The translations under genes and the position numbers were made by a program. A stretch of DNA of 64,000 nucleotides, taken from the NCBI RefSeq assembly GCF_015751765.1, contig NZ_JADOTX010000001.1, positions 6,014,001 through 6,078,000 on the forward strand. The letters run 5' to 3'. Below the pieces are notes generated by a model. It had not been told where the DNA came from. It did no database searches and was given only the letters and a program-made list of their open reading frames with translations. Origin of the DNA: Micromonospora ureilytica. GTDB taxonomy: Bacteria; Actinomycetota; Actinomycetes; Mycobacteriales; Micromonosporaceae. Below, one piece after another: positions 42,356-51,580 of the stretch. Positions within the stretch are counted from its first letter, which is position 1; every line of letters starts with the position of its first letter.

Positions 42356-43321
42356 TCACCAGCGTGGGGGCCAGCCGTCGTCGGCGTCCAGCGGCGGCAG
42401 GTCGGTCAGCTTGTCCGGGTTGAGCTGGTTGTAGATGGCGGTGATCCGGCCCTGGTCCACCGCGAACGCGGTGACCAGACGGATCGGCCGCCCGTCGCTG
42501 TGCGCCGTCTCCAGCTGGAGGCCGAGCGCACCGTCGACGAGCACCGGCCGAGCCAGCACCCGGTCGGCGTACCGGCCGGTGCGGCCGAACAGGCCGAGCG
42601 TGAGGCGAGCCACGGCGTCCGCGCCGAGCACCGGCCGACGGGCTGCGGGGAAGTGCCCGCCGGAGTCACCGACGAAGACCACGTCCGGCGCGAGCACCTG
42701 GAGCAGCTGGTCCAGCTCGCCGGAGTCGGTCGCGGCGACGAACGCCTTGAGCACCCGGCGCTGCTCGGCCGGGTCGGCGGTGTGCCGGGGTACGTCCGGC
42801 GCGGTGACCGCCCGACGAGCCCGGGAGGCGAGCTGCCGGGCGGCCACCTCGGTGGTGCCGAGCACCCCCGCGACCCGGGCGAACGGCAGCGCGAACACGT
42901 CGTGCAGCACGAGGGCGACCCGCTGCTCCGGCGCGAGCCGCTCCAGCACCACCAGCAGCGCCGTGCCGACCTGGTCGGTGCGGACCGCCCGCTCCGCCGG
43001 GTCGGGCGCGTAGCCGTCCGCCGTCGGCCGGCCGCCCAACGGGCTCACCACCGGCTCCGGCAGCCACTGCCCGGGGTACGCCTCCCGGCGGACCCGGGCC
43101 GAGCGGAGCACGTCCAGGCAGATCCGGGCGCAGGTCGTGGTCAGCCACGCGGACAGGTCGCGGATCTCGGCGCGGGCCGCCGGGTCGGCCAGCGCCCCGG
43201 CGTAGCGCAGCCAGGTCTCCTGCACCGCGTCCTCCGCCTCGCTGCGGCTGCCCAGCATCCGGTGGGCCACCGCGAGCAGTCGGCCACGCTGGGCCTCGAA
43301 CTCCGTCGCCAGCTCCCGCAC
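42356..43321 (-). CDS. ECF41-type RNA polymerase sigma factor (SigJ-like)
   Basis: 321 residues. Sigma-2 domain (MLGSRSEAEDAVQETWLRYA), sigma-4 domain (LAPEQRVALVLHDVFALPFA), the linker motif WLPEP and a C-terminal SnoaL-like domain carrying DSGGHF and NPDKL. In ECF41 factors the C-terminal domain takes the place of an anti-sigma factor. The usual ECF41 neighbour, a COE-type gene (carboxymuconolactone decarboxylase, oxidoreductase or epimerase), is absent. GTG at 43321 is preceded by a G-rich AGGGGGTGG, so the start is moderately sure. Confidence 0.88.
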   Translation of the reverse strand: MRELATEFEAQRGRLLAVAHRMLGSRSEAEDAVQETWLRYAGALADPAARAEIRDLSAWLTTTCARICLDVLRSARVRREAYPGQWLPEPVVSPLGGRPTADGYAPDPAERAVRTDQVGTALLVVLERLAPEQRVALVLHDVFALPFARVAGVLGTTEVAARQLASRARRAVTAPDVPRHTADPAEQRRVLKAFVAATDSGELDQLLQVLAPDVVFVGDSGGHFPAARRPVLGADAVARLTLGLFGRTGRYADRVLARPVLVDGALGLQLETAHSDGRPIRLVTAFAVDQGRITAIYNQLNPDKLTDLPPLDADDGWPPRW

Positions 43322-43511
43322 GACCCACCACCCCCTCCGGTCGGCGTCCCGGCCTACATCCTCCCGCCGAGCGGGCCTGCCGGCAGCCCCGGAACGGCCC
43401 GGCGGGCCGATGCTTTCGGCGGGCGGAGGTCGGTCGGTGCCGATCAGCGGGCCCAGGTCCGGAGGCGGCTCTTGACGGGCGGAACGGCGGTGGGTGGGCG
43501 ATGATCCGTGC

Positions 43512-44453
43512 ATGAGCGCACCCCAGCAAGGGCAGATCGAGGCACCGGACGGCGGCTCCGTGCGGGACCTGCTGCGAGTCACCGCGCCGGTGGATCTCGG
43601 CGCGATCGACCCGCGGTCCATGCCCGGCCTGCCGGGGCCGGCGGGCCGCGGCGAGCGTCGTAAGACCTGGGCGCGGGAGCAGGTGGAACTGGTCGGCGAG
43701 GAGCTGGGCCGGCAGCAGGAGATGCTCTTCGCGATGGCCAAGACCGGGTCGGAGCGGCCGGCGCACCGGGTGCTGCTGGTGCTCCAGGCCATGGACTGCG
43801 GCGGCAAGGACGGCACGATCAAGCGGGTGGCCGGCGCGATGAACCCGTTGGGCCTGCACATCCGCTCGTTCGGGCCGCCGACCCGCCAGGAGTTGCGGCA
43901 CGACTTCCTCTGGCGGATCCGCCGGGAGCTGCCGCCGCCGGGGTACGTGGGGATGTTCAACCGTTCGCACTACGAGGACGTGCTGATCGCCCGGGTCGGC
44001 TCGCTGGTGCCGGAGGCGACCTGGCGAGCCCGCTATGACGAGATCAACTCGTTCGAGCGGGAGCTGACCGACGGCGGCGTGACCCTGATCAAGGTGATGC
44101 TGCACATCTCGTACGCCGAGCAGGGCAAGCGTCTGCTGGAGCGGCTCACCGACCCGCGCAAGCACTGGAAGTACAACCCCTCCGACATCGACTCGCGGGG
44201 GCACTGGGACGACTACCAGGCCGCGTACGCCGAGGCCCTGAGCCGGTGCGGCACGGACGCCGCGCCCTGGTTCGTGGTGCCGGCGGACCGCAAGTGGTAC
44301 CGGGACTGGGCGGTGGCCCACCTGCTACGTGAGACGTTCGACACGCTCGATCTGGGGTATCCCGCTGCCGATTTCGACGTGGTTCGGGAGCGGAAGCGCC
44401 TGCTGGCTGGGGGAGCGGGTGCGGGTGGGGCAGCCGAGATGAACGGCAGGTGA
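43512..44453 (+). CDS. ppk2: Polyphosphate kinase 2 family protein
   Basis: 313 residues. Walker A at about 93-103 reads MDCGGKDGTIK where most members have MDAGGKDGT; the Walker B/lid region FNRSHYEDVL is intact. PPK2 enzymes use polyphosphate to phosphorylate nucleoside mono- or diphosphates, or run in reverse. It precedes the DUF47/pit pair, and a PHO box overlaps its stop codon, so it fits the phosphate theme of this region. Confidence 0.9.
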   Translation: MSAPQQGQIEAPDGGSVRDLLRVTAPVDLGAIDPRSMPGLPGPAGRGERRKTWAREQVELVGEELGRQQEMLFAMAKTGSERPAHRVLLVLQAMDCGGKDGTIKRVAGAMNPLGLHIRSFGPPTRQELRHDFLWRIRRELPPPGYVGMFNRSHYEDVLIARVGSLVPEATWRARYDEINSFERELTDGGVTLIKVMLHISYAEQGKRLLERLTDPRKHWKYNPSDIDSRGHWDDYQAAYAEALSRCGTDAAPWFVVPADRKWYRDWAVAHLLRETFDTLDLGYPAADFDVVRERKRLLAGGAGAGGAAEMNGR

Positions 44454-44466
44454 ACGAGTGGTGAAT
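44449..44466. promoter_or_regulatory. PHO box ahead of the pit operon
   Basis: Direct repeat GGTGAAC-GAGT-GGTGAAT, two 11-base PHO units (reverse of GTTCACC). It overlaps the ppk2 stop codon and lies about 55 bases before TAGCAT, the likely -10 of the DUF47/pit operon. Confidence 0.7.
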
Positions 44467-44514
44467 GGTGCCTGGCCAGGGGTGGGCCGGCGAATTCCCC
44501 GTTCTGCCGTTTCC

Positions 44515-44520
44515 TAGCAT
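44515..44520 (+). promoter_or_regulatory. -10 element TAGCAT of the DUF47/pit operon
   Basis: About 60 bases before the GTG of the DUF47 gene; a -35 is not obvious, as expected for an activated promoter. Confidence 0.45.
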
Positions 44521-44580
44521 TCACCGAGCGGGCGTTCTCGGGCGCCGCCACCCTTCCACCGACGCGACGAGGTCTGTGCT

Positions 44581-45207
44581 GTGAAGTTTTCCTTCCGCCC
44601 CACCGAGGGCGCCTTCTACGAGCTCTTCACCAGGGCCGCGCAGAACCTGGTCCGGGGCACCGCGCTGCTCAACGAGCTGGCCCTGCCCGGCGTGGACGTG
44701 CAGTCCGTCAGCGAGCGGCTGACCGAGGTCGAGCACGACAGCGACCAGATCACCCACGAGCTGTACAAGAAGATCAACTCGACCTTCATCACCCCGTTCG
44801 ACCGGGAGGACATCTACCGGCTCGGCTCGCTGCTGGACGACGTGATGGACCACCTGGAAGCGGTGGGTGACCTGCTCTACCTGTACGGGCTGACCGAGCT
44901 TCCGGCACTGCCCCGCGAGCTGCACGAGATGGTCAACGTGCTCGACCAGCAGGCCAAGCTGACCGCCGACGCGATGCCCCGGCTGAAGTCGCTGAAGAAT
45001 CTCGAGGACTACTGGATCGAGTGCAACCGGCTCGAGAACGAGGGCGACCGGATCAACCGGCAGCTCCTCGTCCGCCTCTTCTCCGGTGAGTACGACGCGT
45101 TGACGGTGCTGAAGATGAAGGAGGTCGCCGACGAGCTGGAGGCCGCCTGCGACGCCTTCGAGCACGTGGCCAACACCGTCGAGACCATCGCCGTCAAGGA
45201 GTCCTGA
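44581..45207 (+). CDS. DUF47 (PhoU-like) phosphate transport accessory protein
   Basis: 208 residues, all-helical PhoU-like protein. Begins MKFSFRPTEGAFYELFTRAA and contains EVEHDSDQITHELYKKINSTFITPFDREDIYRL, which is typical of the DUF47 family paired with PiT transporters. It probably regulates the transporter. GTG start; the next gene begins four bases after its stop. Confidence 0.92.
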   Translation: MKFSFRPTEGAFYELFTRAAQNLVRGTALLNELALPGVDVQSVSERLTEVEHDSDQITHELYKKINSTFITPFDREDIYRLGSLLDDVMDHLEAVGDLLYLYGLTELPALPRELHEMVNVLDQQAKLTADAMPRLKSLKNLEDYWIECNRLENEGDRINRQLLVRLFSGEYDALTVLKMKEVADELEAACDAFEHVANTVETIAVKES

Positions 45208-45211
45208 GCCG

Positions 45212-46219
45212 GTGTCCCCTGAACTCATCGCCGTGCTGGCGGTGATCGCGGTGGCCCTGGCGTTCGACTACACCAACGGTTTCCACGACGCCGCCAACGC
45301 GATCGCCACAAGCGTCTCCACACGGGCGCTGACACCCCGGATCGCGCTCGGGCTCGCCGCGGTCGGCAACTTCGTCGGCGCCCACTTCGGCGCCGGTGTG
45401 GCCAAGACCGTCGGCGACGGCCTGGTCACCCTCCCCATGGGAGTGAGCAGCCTCGGGGTCGTCTTCGCCGGGGTGCTCGGCGCGATCGCCTGGAACCTGA
45501 TCACCTGGTACTTCGGTCTGCCCTCGTCGTCCTCGCACGCGCTCTTCGGCGGCCTGGTCGGCGCGACCCTGTTGTCCACCGGCGGCCTGGTGCAGTGGGG
45601 CAACATCGGCCAGAAGGTGCTGCTGCCGATGGTGCTGTCGCCGATCGTCGGCCTCACCCTCGGTTACCTGCTGATGCTTGCCATCCTCTGGCTGTTCCGG
45701 AAGGGGCAGCCGGGCAAGCTCAACCGGGGCTTCCGCTGGGCGCAGACCGCCTCGGCCGCCGCCATGTCGGTCGGTCACGGCATGCAGGACGCCGCCAAGA
45801 CCATGGGCATCGTGGTGCTGGCGCTTTACACGGGTGGTTTCCAGGAGAGCAAGACGCACATCCCGGGGTGGGTGTTCTGGACCTCGGCGACGATGCTGGC
45901 CCTCGGCACGTACGCCGGCGGTTGGCGGATCATCCGTACCCTCGGTCGCAAGATCATCGACCTGGGGCCGCCGGAGGGCTTCGCCGCCGAGACCGTCGCC
46001 AGCGCGGTGCTGTACTTCAACGCCCTGGTGTTGAAGGCGCCGATCTCCACCACCCACACCATCACCTCGGCGATCATGGGTGTGGGCGCGACCAAGCGGC
46101 TCTCCGCGGTTCGCTGGAACGTGGCCGGCAACATCGTGCTCGCCTGGATCATCACGTTCCCGGCCGCCGCACTGATCGCGTGCGTCACGTACCTGCTGGT
46201 CCGGCCGCTCTTCGGCTGA
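45212..46219 (+). CDS. pit: PiT family low-affinity inorganic phosphate transporter
   Basis: 335 residues, about ten membrane helices. Signature FDYTNGFHDAANAIATSVSTRAL near the start, GLPSSSSHALFGGL and the second repeat APISTTHTITSAIMGVGATKRL. Imports phosphate with H+ or Na+. Cotranscribed with the DUF47 gene; a PHO box upstream suggests PhoP control. A strong terminator follows. Confidence 0.95.
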   Translation: MSPELIAVLAVIAVALAFDYTNGFHDAANAIATSVSTRALTPRIALGLAAVGNFVGAHFGAGVAKTVGDGLVTLPMGVSSLGVVFAGVLGAIAWNLITWYFGLPSSSSHALFGGLVGATLLSTGGLVQWGNIGQKVLLPMVLSPIVGLTLGYLLMLAILWLFRKGQPGKLNRGFRWAQTASAAAMSVGHGMQDAAKTMGIVVLALYTGGFQESKTHIPGWVFWTSATMLALGTYAGGWRIIRTLGRKIIDLGPPEGFAAETVASAVLYFNALVLKAPISTTHTITSAIMGVGATKRLSAVRWNVAGNIVLAWIITFPAAALIACVTYLLVRPLFG

Positions 46220-46225
46220 GTTTCT

Positions 46226-46270
46226 GGAAGGGCCCTCCGCCACGGTCTCGCCGTGGCGGAGGGCCCTTCC
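46226..46270. terminator. 20-base perfect terminator hairpin after pit
   Basis: Arms begin GGAAGGGCCCTCCGCC and are perfectly complementary around the loop TCTCG. Placed between convergent pit and the oxidoreductase gene; works both ways. Confidence 0.88.
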
Positions 46271-46285
46271 CCTGTTCAGTCGGGC

Positions 46286-47254
46286 TCAGACGTATCGCAC
46301 GCCGATCTGCTCGCGGACCATGTCCAGCAGGGTCATCACCTCAAGGGTCGTGGCATGCGGCACCGCCGGGCTCTCGGTCAGCCCTGCGGCCAGGCAGCGC
46401 TGCACCTCGATCGCCTCGTACTGGTAGCCGTTGCCGGCCCCGTCGGCGACGATCGTCTCCGGCTCCGCGCCGGCTCGGTGCACTGTCACCGAACCTGGCC
46501 GGAAGAACGGTTCCGGCAGGTCGATCCGCCCCGTGGTGCCCGTTATCGAGGCGGTCTGCCCGCTCAACCCGACCATGCCGCAGCTCAGGGTCGCCAGCGC
46601 TCCGGTGTCATAGCCGAACAGCATGCCGGTGTTCTCGTCCGTCCCCTCCGGGCCGAGCTGCGCCCAGGACCGGACGTCCTGCGGCACCCCGAGCAGCAGG
46701 TGGGCCAGGCTGATCGGGTAGATCCCCAGGTCGAGCAGGGCGCCCCCGCCCAGCGCCGCGTTGCGCATCCGATGCTCCGGCGGGAACGGCCCGGCCACCC
46801 CGAAGTCGGCCCGGACCCCGGTCACCGTGCCGATCGCCCCGTCCGCGATCAGCTCGACCACCCGCAGGATCATCGGGTTCAGCCGCATCCACATGGCCTC
46901 CATCAGGAAGACCCCGGCGGCGCGGGCCGTGTCGATCAACTCGGTGCTGGTGGCCAGGTCGAGGGTGAACGGCTTCTCCAACAGCACCGCCCGCCCGGCG
47001 GTGAGGCAGGTCATCGCCGCCTCGTAGTGCGCGGAATGCGGCGTCGCCACGTAGATCGCGTCCACCTCCGGGTCCGCGGCCAACTCCACCCAGGAGCCGT
47101 AGGCGCGCTTCGCGCCGTAGGTGTCGGCGAAGCGCCGGGCGCTCTCCGCGGCGCGGGAACCGACCGCTACCAACTCGGCGTCCGGCACCAACCGGAGGTC
47201 TTCGGCGAAACGGCTGGCGATGTGGCCGGTGGCCAGGATGCCCCAACGAGTCAT
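46286..47254 (-). CDS. Gfo/Idh/MocA family NAD(P)-dependent oxidoreductase
   Basis: 322 residues. N-terminal Rossmann fold (WGILATGHIASRFAEDL, VGSRAAESARRFAD), the catalytic-site motif LLEKPFTLD and the C-terminal domain with GGGALLDLGIYPI. Members act on sugars, inositols or related compounds; the substrate is unknown. TAGCGT six bases before the ATG marks a leaderless start. It separates pit from the pst region. Confidence 0.87.
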   Translation of the reverse strand: MTRWGILATGHIASRFAEDLRLVPDAELVAVGSRAAESARRFADTYGAKRAYGSWVELAADPEVDAIYVATPHSAHYEAAMTCLTAGRAVLLEKPFTLDLATSTELIDTARAAGVFLMEAMWMRLNPMILRVVELIADGAIGTVTGVRADFGVAGPFPPEHRMRNAALGGGALLDLGIYPISLAHLLLGVPQDVRSWAQLGPEGTDENTGMLFGYDTGALATLSCGMVGLSGQTASITGTTGRIDLPEPFFRPGSVTVHRAGAEPETIVADGAGNGYQYEAIEVQRCLAAGLTESPAVPHATTLEVMTLLDMVREQIGVRYV

Positions 47255-47260
47255 GCCGAA

Positions 47261-47266
47261 ACGCTA
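47261..47266 (-). promoter_or_regulatory. -10 element TAGCGT, leaderless promoter
   Basis: Six bases before the ATG of the oxidoreductase at 47254. Confidence 0.5.
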
Positions 47267-47330
47267 GCCGAGCCAGGTGAACCCCGCGCTGCCCGGCCCG
47301 CGCCCCTCCCACCCTCCGACCACCCTCGTC

Positions 47331-47385
47331 GATCATGAAGTTATTGCCCGGTGGCACGGCGTGTCGTGGCAATAACTCCATGATC
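47331..47385. repeat. Palindrome with GATCATG ends
   Basis: Arms 47331-47348 and 47368-47385 pair at 17 of 18 positions; the ends are GATCATG and CATGATC. The inner part GGCAC-GGC-GTGTC also pairs almost fully. It lies between divergent genes. Confidence 0.78.
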
Positions 47386-47427
47386 CTTCAACGGCTGGCG
47401 GGCGCCGGCGACCGCGCTGCTGGGAAC

Positions 47428-47433
47428 TAGGCT
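47428..47433 (+). promoter_or_regulatory. -10 element TAGGCT, leaderless promoter
   Basis: Six bases before the ATG of the Nudix gene at 47440. Confidence 0.5.
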
Positions 47434-47439
47434 CGCGGC

Positions 47440-48273
47440 ATGACGATCGACAGTGACGGCTTCGACGCCCCGGCCGCCCTGGTCGAGCACGCCCGCCGGT
47501 TCCAGGCCGAGGGTGGCATCCCGGCGACGCCGCGGGTTGCGGCCACCGTGTTGCTGCTGCGTCCGACCGACGCCGGCTTCGAGGTGTACGTCATCCGCCG
47601 GGTCGCCGCGATGACCTTCGGCGGGATGTACGCCTTCCCCGGAGGCGGGGTGGACCGCTCCGACTCGGACACGCACCTGGACTGGGCCGGCCCGACTCCG
47701 GGCGAGTGGGCGGACCGGCTCGGAGTGGCCCCGCAGGCCGCGCAGGCGGTGGTCTGCGCGGCCGCGCGTGAGGTCTTCGAGGAGGCTGGCGTACTGCTCG
47801 CCGGCCCGAACCGGGAGACAGTGGTCGGCGACGTCAGCGGGGACGACTGGGAGGCGGCCCGGCAGGACCTGGAGGGACGCCGGCTGGGCTTCGCGGCGCT
47901 GCTCGCCGACCGTCAGCTCACCCTCCGATCGGACCTGCTGCTGCCCTGGAGCCGGTGGATCACTCCCGAGTTCGAGCCGCGCCGCTTCGACACGTACTTC
48001 TTCATCGCTTTGTTGCCGGAGGGACAACGGACCCGCGACGTCTCCGGCGAGGCCGACCACACCCTGTGGATCCGGCCGGCGGACGCGCTGGCCCGCGCGT
48101 TGGCCGGCGAGCTGACCATGCTGCCACCGACCCTTGTCACGCTGGCCGAGGTGGCCGCGGCCGGCGACCTGGCCGGGGTGGCGCGGGCGGCGGCCGATCG
48201 GGACGCCGCCAGCCCGATCACCCCGCGCCTGGACCTGCCCCCGAACGGCAAACCCCGCTTCGTCCTGGGCTGA
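47440..48273 (+). CDS. Nudix hydrolase, NUDT19-like
   Basis: 277 residues. The Nudix box is split by an insert, as in the CoA/acyl-CoA diphosphatase-like group: FPGGGVDRSDSD then AAREVFEEAGVLL. Also typical is WSRWITPEFEPRRFDTYFF. Such proteins cleave nucleoside diphosphates linked to another group, often CoA derivatives; the substrate here is not shown. Two hairpins follow the stop. Confidence 0.85.
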   Translation: MTIDSDGFDAPAALVEHARRFQAEGGIPATPRVAATVLLLRPTDAGFEVYVIRRVAAMTFGGMYAFPGGGVDRSDSDTHLDWAGPTPGEWADRLGVAPQAAQAVVCAAAREVFEEAGVLLAGPNRETVVGDVSGDDWEAARQDLEGRRLGFAALLADRQLTLRSDLLLPWSRWITPEFEPRRFDTYFFIALLPEGQRTRDVSGEADHTLWIRPADALARALAGELTMLPPTLVTLAEVAAAGDLAGVARAAADRDAASPITPRLDLPPNGKPRFVLG

Positions 48274-48305
48274 CCCTTGGGGCGCTCGCGGCCGGCGCAT
48301 GCCGT

Positions 48306-48385
48306 CAAGATCCGCACAACGTCAGGGATACTGCTGCCTCGAACTCGTGGGAGACCGCACTATCCGGGTAGTTGCGCAGATCTTG
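48306..48385. repeat. Palindrome with CAAGATC ends
   Basis: CAAGATCCGCACAAC pairs with GTTGCGCAGATCTTG at 13 of 15 positions; both mismatches would be G-U pairs in minus-strand RNA. Inner segments GGATACTGC and GCACTATCC also pair partly. Confidence 0.7.
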
Positions 48386-48440
48386 GGCGCGGTCTGGACC
48401 ACAGGCGGGCTCCTGTCGAAGATCGCGCTCGAACATGGAA

Positions 48441-48473
48441 GTAGTGGCCTCCGTTGCGGCGTGAGGCCACTAC
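48441..48473. terminator. 11-base perfect hairpin flanked by GATC
   Basis: GTAGTGGCCTC and GAGGCCACTAC around an 11-base loop. Less regular pairing continues outward to GATC on both sides (48421 and 48480). Could terminate the Nudix gene or pstB, or belong to the palindrome family. Confidence 0.65.
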
Positions 48474-48575
48474 ATCCTTGATCGGGGACGGTCTTGGGGC
48501 GGGGCGGGGCGGCGGCGGATATGGCACCGGCGCCCATGCCGGGAGGCGGGGCGCCGGTGACCGGATGTGGTCGGC

Positions 48576-49352
48576 TCAGCCGAAGCGGCCGGTGATGTAG
48601 TCCTCGGTCTTCTTCACGCTCGGGTTGCTGAAGATCTTCTGGGTGTTGTCGTACTCGATCAGCCGGCCCGGGTCGCCGGTCTTCTCGATCGAGAAGAAGG
48701 CGGTCCGATCCGACACCCGCGCGGCCTGCTGCATGTTGTGCGTCACGATGATGATCGTGAACTTGTCCTTGAGCTGGAACATCAGGTCCTCGATCGCCAG
48801 CGTGGAGATCGGGTCCAGGGCGGAGCACGGCTCGTCCATCAGGACGACCTGCGGCTCGACCGCGATGGTCCGGGCGATGCAGAGCCGCTGCTGCTGACCG
48901 CCGGAGAGGCCCGCGCCGGGCTTGCCCAGCCGGTCCTTGACCTCGCCCCACAGGTTCGCGGCGCGCAGGGCCTTCTCGGCCGCGTCCTCCAGGAGCGACT
49001 TCTTGCGGACCCCGTTGAGCTTCAGCCCGGCCACCACGTTCTCGAAGATGCTCATGGTGGGGAACGGGTTCGGCCGCTGGAAGACCATGCCGATGGTGCG
49101 CCGGACCGCTGTGACGTCCACGTCCCGGTCGTAGATGTCCTGGTCGTCGATGGTCAGGCTGCCCTCGACGCGGGCCCCCGGCAGCACCTCGTGCATCCGG
49201 TTGATCGACCGCAGGAACGTCGACTTGCCGCAGCCGGACGGCCCGATGAGAGCGGTGACCGTCTTCGGCTCGACAGTCAGGTTGATGTTCTCGATTGCCT
49301 TGAAGCCGCCGTAGTACGCGGTGACGTTCGAGGCGGACACGCGCTTGGCCAT
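48576..49352 (-). CDS. pstB: Phosphate ABC transporter ATPase
   Basis: 258 residues, the usual PstB length. Walker [10 protein letters not shown], the PstB-specific FQRPNPFP Q-loop, signature [13 protein letters not shown], Walker [14 protein letters not shown]. Powers high-affinity phosphate uptake. Last gene of pstSCAB, 17 bases after pstA. Confidence 0.97.
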   Translation of the reverse strand: MAKRVSASNVTAYYGGFKAIENINLTVEPKTVTALIGPSGCGKSTFLRSINRMHEVLPGARVEGSLTIDDQDIYDRDVDVTAVRRTIGMVFQRPNPFPTMSIFENVVAGLKLNGVRKKSLLEDAAEKALRAANLWGEVKDRLGKPGAGLSGGQQQRLCIARTIAVEPQVVLMDEPCSALDPISTLAIEDLMFQLKDKFTIIIVTHNMQQAARVSDRTAFFSIEKTGDPGRLIEYDNTQKIFSNPSVKKTEDYITGRFG

Positions 49353-49369
49353 GGTGGTACCTCCGGGGT

Positions 49370-50458
49370 TCATCGGCTGAGCCTGTTGCGACGGGCCAGC
49401 AGCTTCGCCGCGATCGTCAGGATGAGCACGAGGGCGACCAGGGTGAGTGCCGCGGTCCACGCCCGTGCCGGGGCGTACTTCGACGCGTCACCGGCCTGCT
49501 GGTAGACGAAGAGGGACAGCGACGACTGGTTGTTCTCGAAGGGGTTGGTGTTGATCGCCGCGCCGCCGCCGGCGACCAGCAGCACCGGCGCGGTCTCGCC
49601 GGCCGCGCGGGCGATGGCGAGCATGACGCCGGTGACGATGCCGGGCAGCGCCGTCGGCAGCACCACCCGCAGGATGGTCTTCCACTTGGGTACGCCGAGC
49701 GCGTACGCGCCCTCGCGCAGTGGCGCCGGTACGAGGCGGAGCATCTCCTCGGTGGACCGGACGATGGTGGGCAGCATGAGCACGCTCAGCGCGAGCGCGG
49801 CGGCGAAGCCGGAGAAGCTGGGCCGACCGTCGTTGAACCACGGCGACACGACCAGCACCCAGAACGCCAGCACGAAGAGGCCGGAGACGATCGACGGGAT
49901 GCCGGTCATCACGTCCACGAAGAACCGGATCGCGAAGGCGAACTTGCCCCGGCCGTACTCGACGATGTAGATCGCGCAGAGAACGCCGAGCGGGACGGTG
50001 ATCAGGGTGGCGATGCCGACCTGCTCCAGCGTGCCGACGATCGCGTGGTACGCGCCGCCGTTGGCGTCCCGGGCCCCGATGTTGTTCATCGAGGTCTGGA
50101 AGAAGTTGGCGTCCAGCCGGTCGGCGCCCTTGCTGACAAGCGTCCAGACCACCGACACGAGTGGCAGCACCGCCAGCACGAAGGCGGAGTGGATCAGTGC
50201 GCTCCAGGTGCGGTTGCGGGCCGATCGGCGCCCCTCGACCGCGTTGGCGGCGGCGAAGAGCCCGACCAGGTAGAGGATCGCGCCGAGGACGACCACGAGG
50301 ACCGGGCCGCCAATGCCGGTGCCGTAGACGATCACGGCGGAGAGTGCCAGGGCCGCCACGGCGATGGCCGGGGCGGCGTACCAGGGCAGCCGCTTGGCCC
50401 GCAGCGAGTCGGGCTGGGCCGGCGGCCGGGTGCGGTGGGAGGTGACGGTTGTGGTCAT
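49370..50458 (-). CDS. pstA: Phosphate ABC transporter permease PstA
   Basis: 362 residues; extra N-terminal hydrophobic region with two helices (about 28-45 and 50-70) makes it longer than the usual 290 or so residues. Core permease motifs: [20 protein letters not shown] and the EAA-like loop [30 protein letters not shown]. Its ATG overlaps the pstC stop. Confidence 0.94.
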   Translation of the reverse strand: MTTTVTSHRTRPPAQPDSLRAKRLPWYAAPAIAVAALALSAVIVYGTGIGGPVLVVVLGAILYLVGLFAAANAVEGRRSARNRTWSALIHSAFVLAVLPLVSVVWTLVSKGADRLDANFFQTSMNNIGARDANGGAYHAIVGTLEQVGIATLITVPLGVLCAIYIVEYGRGKFAFAIRFFVDVMTGIPSIVSGLFVLAFWVLVVSPWFNDGRPSFSGFAAALALSVLMLPTIVRSTEEMLRLVPAPLREGAYALGVPKWKTILRVVLPTALPGIVTGVMLAIARAAGETAPVLLVAGGGAAINTNPFENNQSSLSLFVYQQAGDASKYAPARAWTAALTLVALVLILTIAAKLLARRNRLSR

Positions 50459-51546
50459 GCGGCCGACTCCGTGAACTCCCGGCGGCGGTAGATGATCGCC
50501 CGCGCCGTGATGTTGACGATCAGCGTGATGGCGAACAGCACCAGGCCGGAGGCGATGAGCGCGCCCCGGCCGGTCTCGTTCGCCTCGCCGAACGCGTTGG
50601 CGATGTTGGCGGCGATGGTGTTGCCGCCGTTCTGGATCAGGTTGAACGAGATGCCGAAGGTGATGCCGAGGGTCAACGCCAGGGCGATGGTCTCGCCGAG
50701 CGCCCGGCCGAGGCCGAGCATCATCGCGGCGATGATGCCGGGGCGGCCGTAGGGGATCACCGCGGTGCGGAGCATCTCCCAGCGGGTGGCGCCGAGGGCG
50801 AGGGCGGCCTCCTCGTTCGCCGTCGGCGTCTGGAGGAACACCTCGCGGGAGAGCGAGGTGATGATCGGCAGCACCATGATCGCGAGTACCAGGGCGCCCA
50901 GCATGACGGACGCCCCAAAGGGGCCGTCACCGCCGAAGAGCGGGATCCAGCCGAAGTGCTGGTTCAGCCAGACGGAAAAATCCCGGACCGGGCTGCTGAA
51001 GACGTCCCGTCCCCAGAGACCGAAGACCACGCTCGGCACGGCGGCGAGCAGGTCGACCAGGAAGCCGAGCGCGGTGCCCAGCCGGCGCGGCGCGTAGTGC
51101 GAGAGGTAGAGGGCGATGCCCAGCGCCACCGGCACCGCCATGAGCAGTGCCAGCGCCGAGCTGAGCACGGTGCCGAAGGCGAGCGCACCGATGCCGAACT
51201 TCGGCTCCGTCTCGTTGGGCGACCAGCCCTCGTAGGACCAGAAGTTCTCGGTGTTGGCGCGTAGGGCCGGCACCGCCTTGACGACCAGGAAGATCGCGAT
51301 GGCGGCGATGATGACCAGAACGGCGGTGCCGGCGGCCAGGGTGAGACCGCGGAAGGCCCGCTCGGCGCCGAACCTACGGCTGCGCGGCAGCGCGCCGCCG
51401 CCGCCCAGCCCGGTGCCGCCCGGGGAACGGGTGCTGACTGGTGCCTCGGCCACACGCGCCGAGGCACCGACGGGCCACTCGTGACTCTGGGTCACGCGCG
51501 TCCCGCCGGTGCCGGCGTCGGCCGAGCGGTGGGGGGTGTCACCCAT
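50455..51546 (-). CDS. pstC: Phosphate ABC transporter permease PstC
   Basis: 363 residues. After a hydrophilic N-terminus of about 70 residues come six helices; EAA loop EEAALALGATRWEMLRTAVIPYGRPGI is clear. ATG at 51546 is used; an in-frame GTG at 51495 would also give a complete protein. Forms the membrane channel with PstA. Confidence 0.94.
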   Translation of the reverse strand: MGDTPHRSADAGTGGTRVTQSHEWPVGASARVAEAPVSTRSPGGTGLGGGGALPRSRRFGAERAFRGLTLAAGTAVLVIIAAIAIFLVVKAVPALRANTENFWSYEGWSPNETEPKFGIGALAFGTVLSSALALLMAVPVALGIALYLSHYAPRRLGTALGFLVDLLAAVPSVVFGLWGRDVFSSPVRDFSVWLNQHFGWIPLFGGDGPFGASVMLGALVLAIMVLPIITSLSREVFLQTPTANEEAALALGATRWEMLRTAVIPYGRPGIIAAMMLGLGRALGETIALALTLGITFGISFNLIQNGGNTIAANIANAFGEANETGRGALIASGLVLFAITLIVNITARAIIYRRREFTESAA

Positions 51547-51580
51547 CTGCTCGCTCGATTCGATTGCGGAGTGGTGTCGG

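Larger units (their letters stand above)
48274..48575. other. Intergenic region with two palindromic elements
   Basis: 302 bases between convergent Nudix and pstB genes. It holds the palindromes at 48306-48385 and 48441-48473 and nothing that looks like a gene. Confidence 0.7.
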
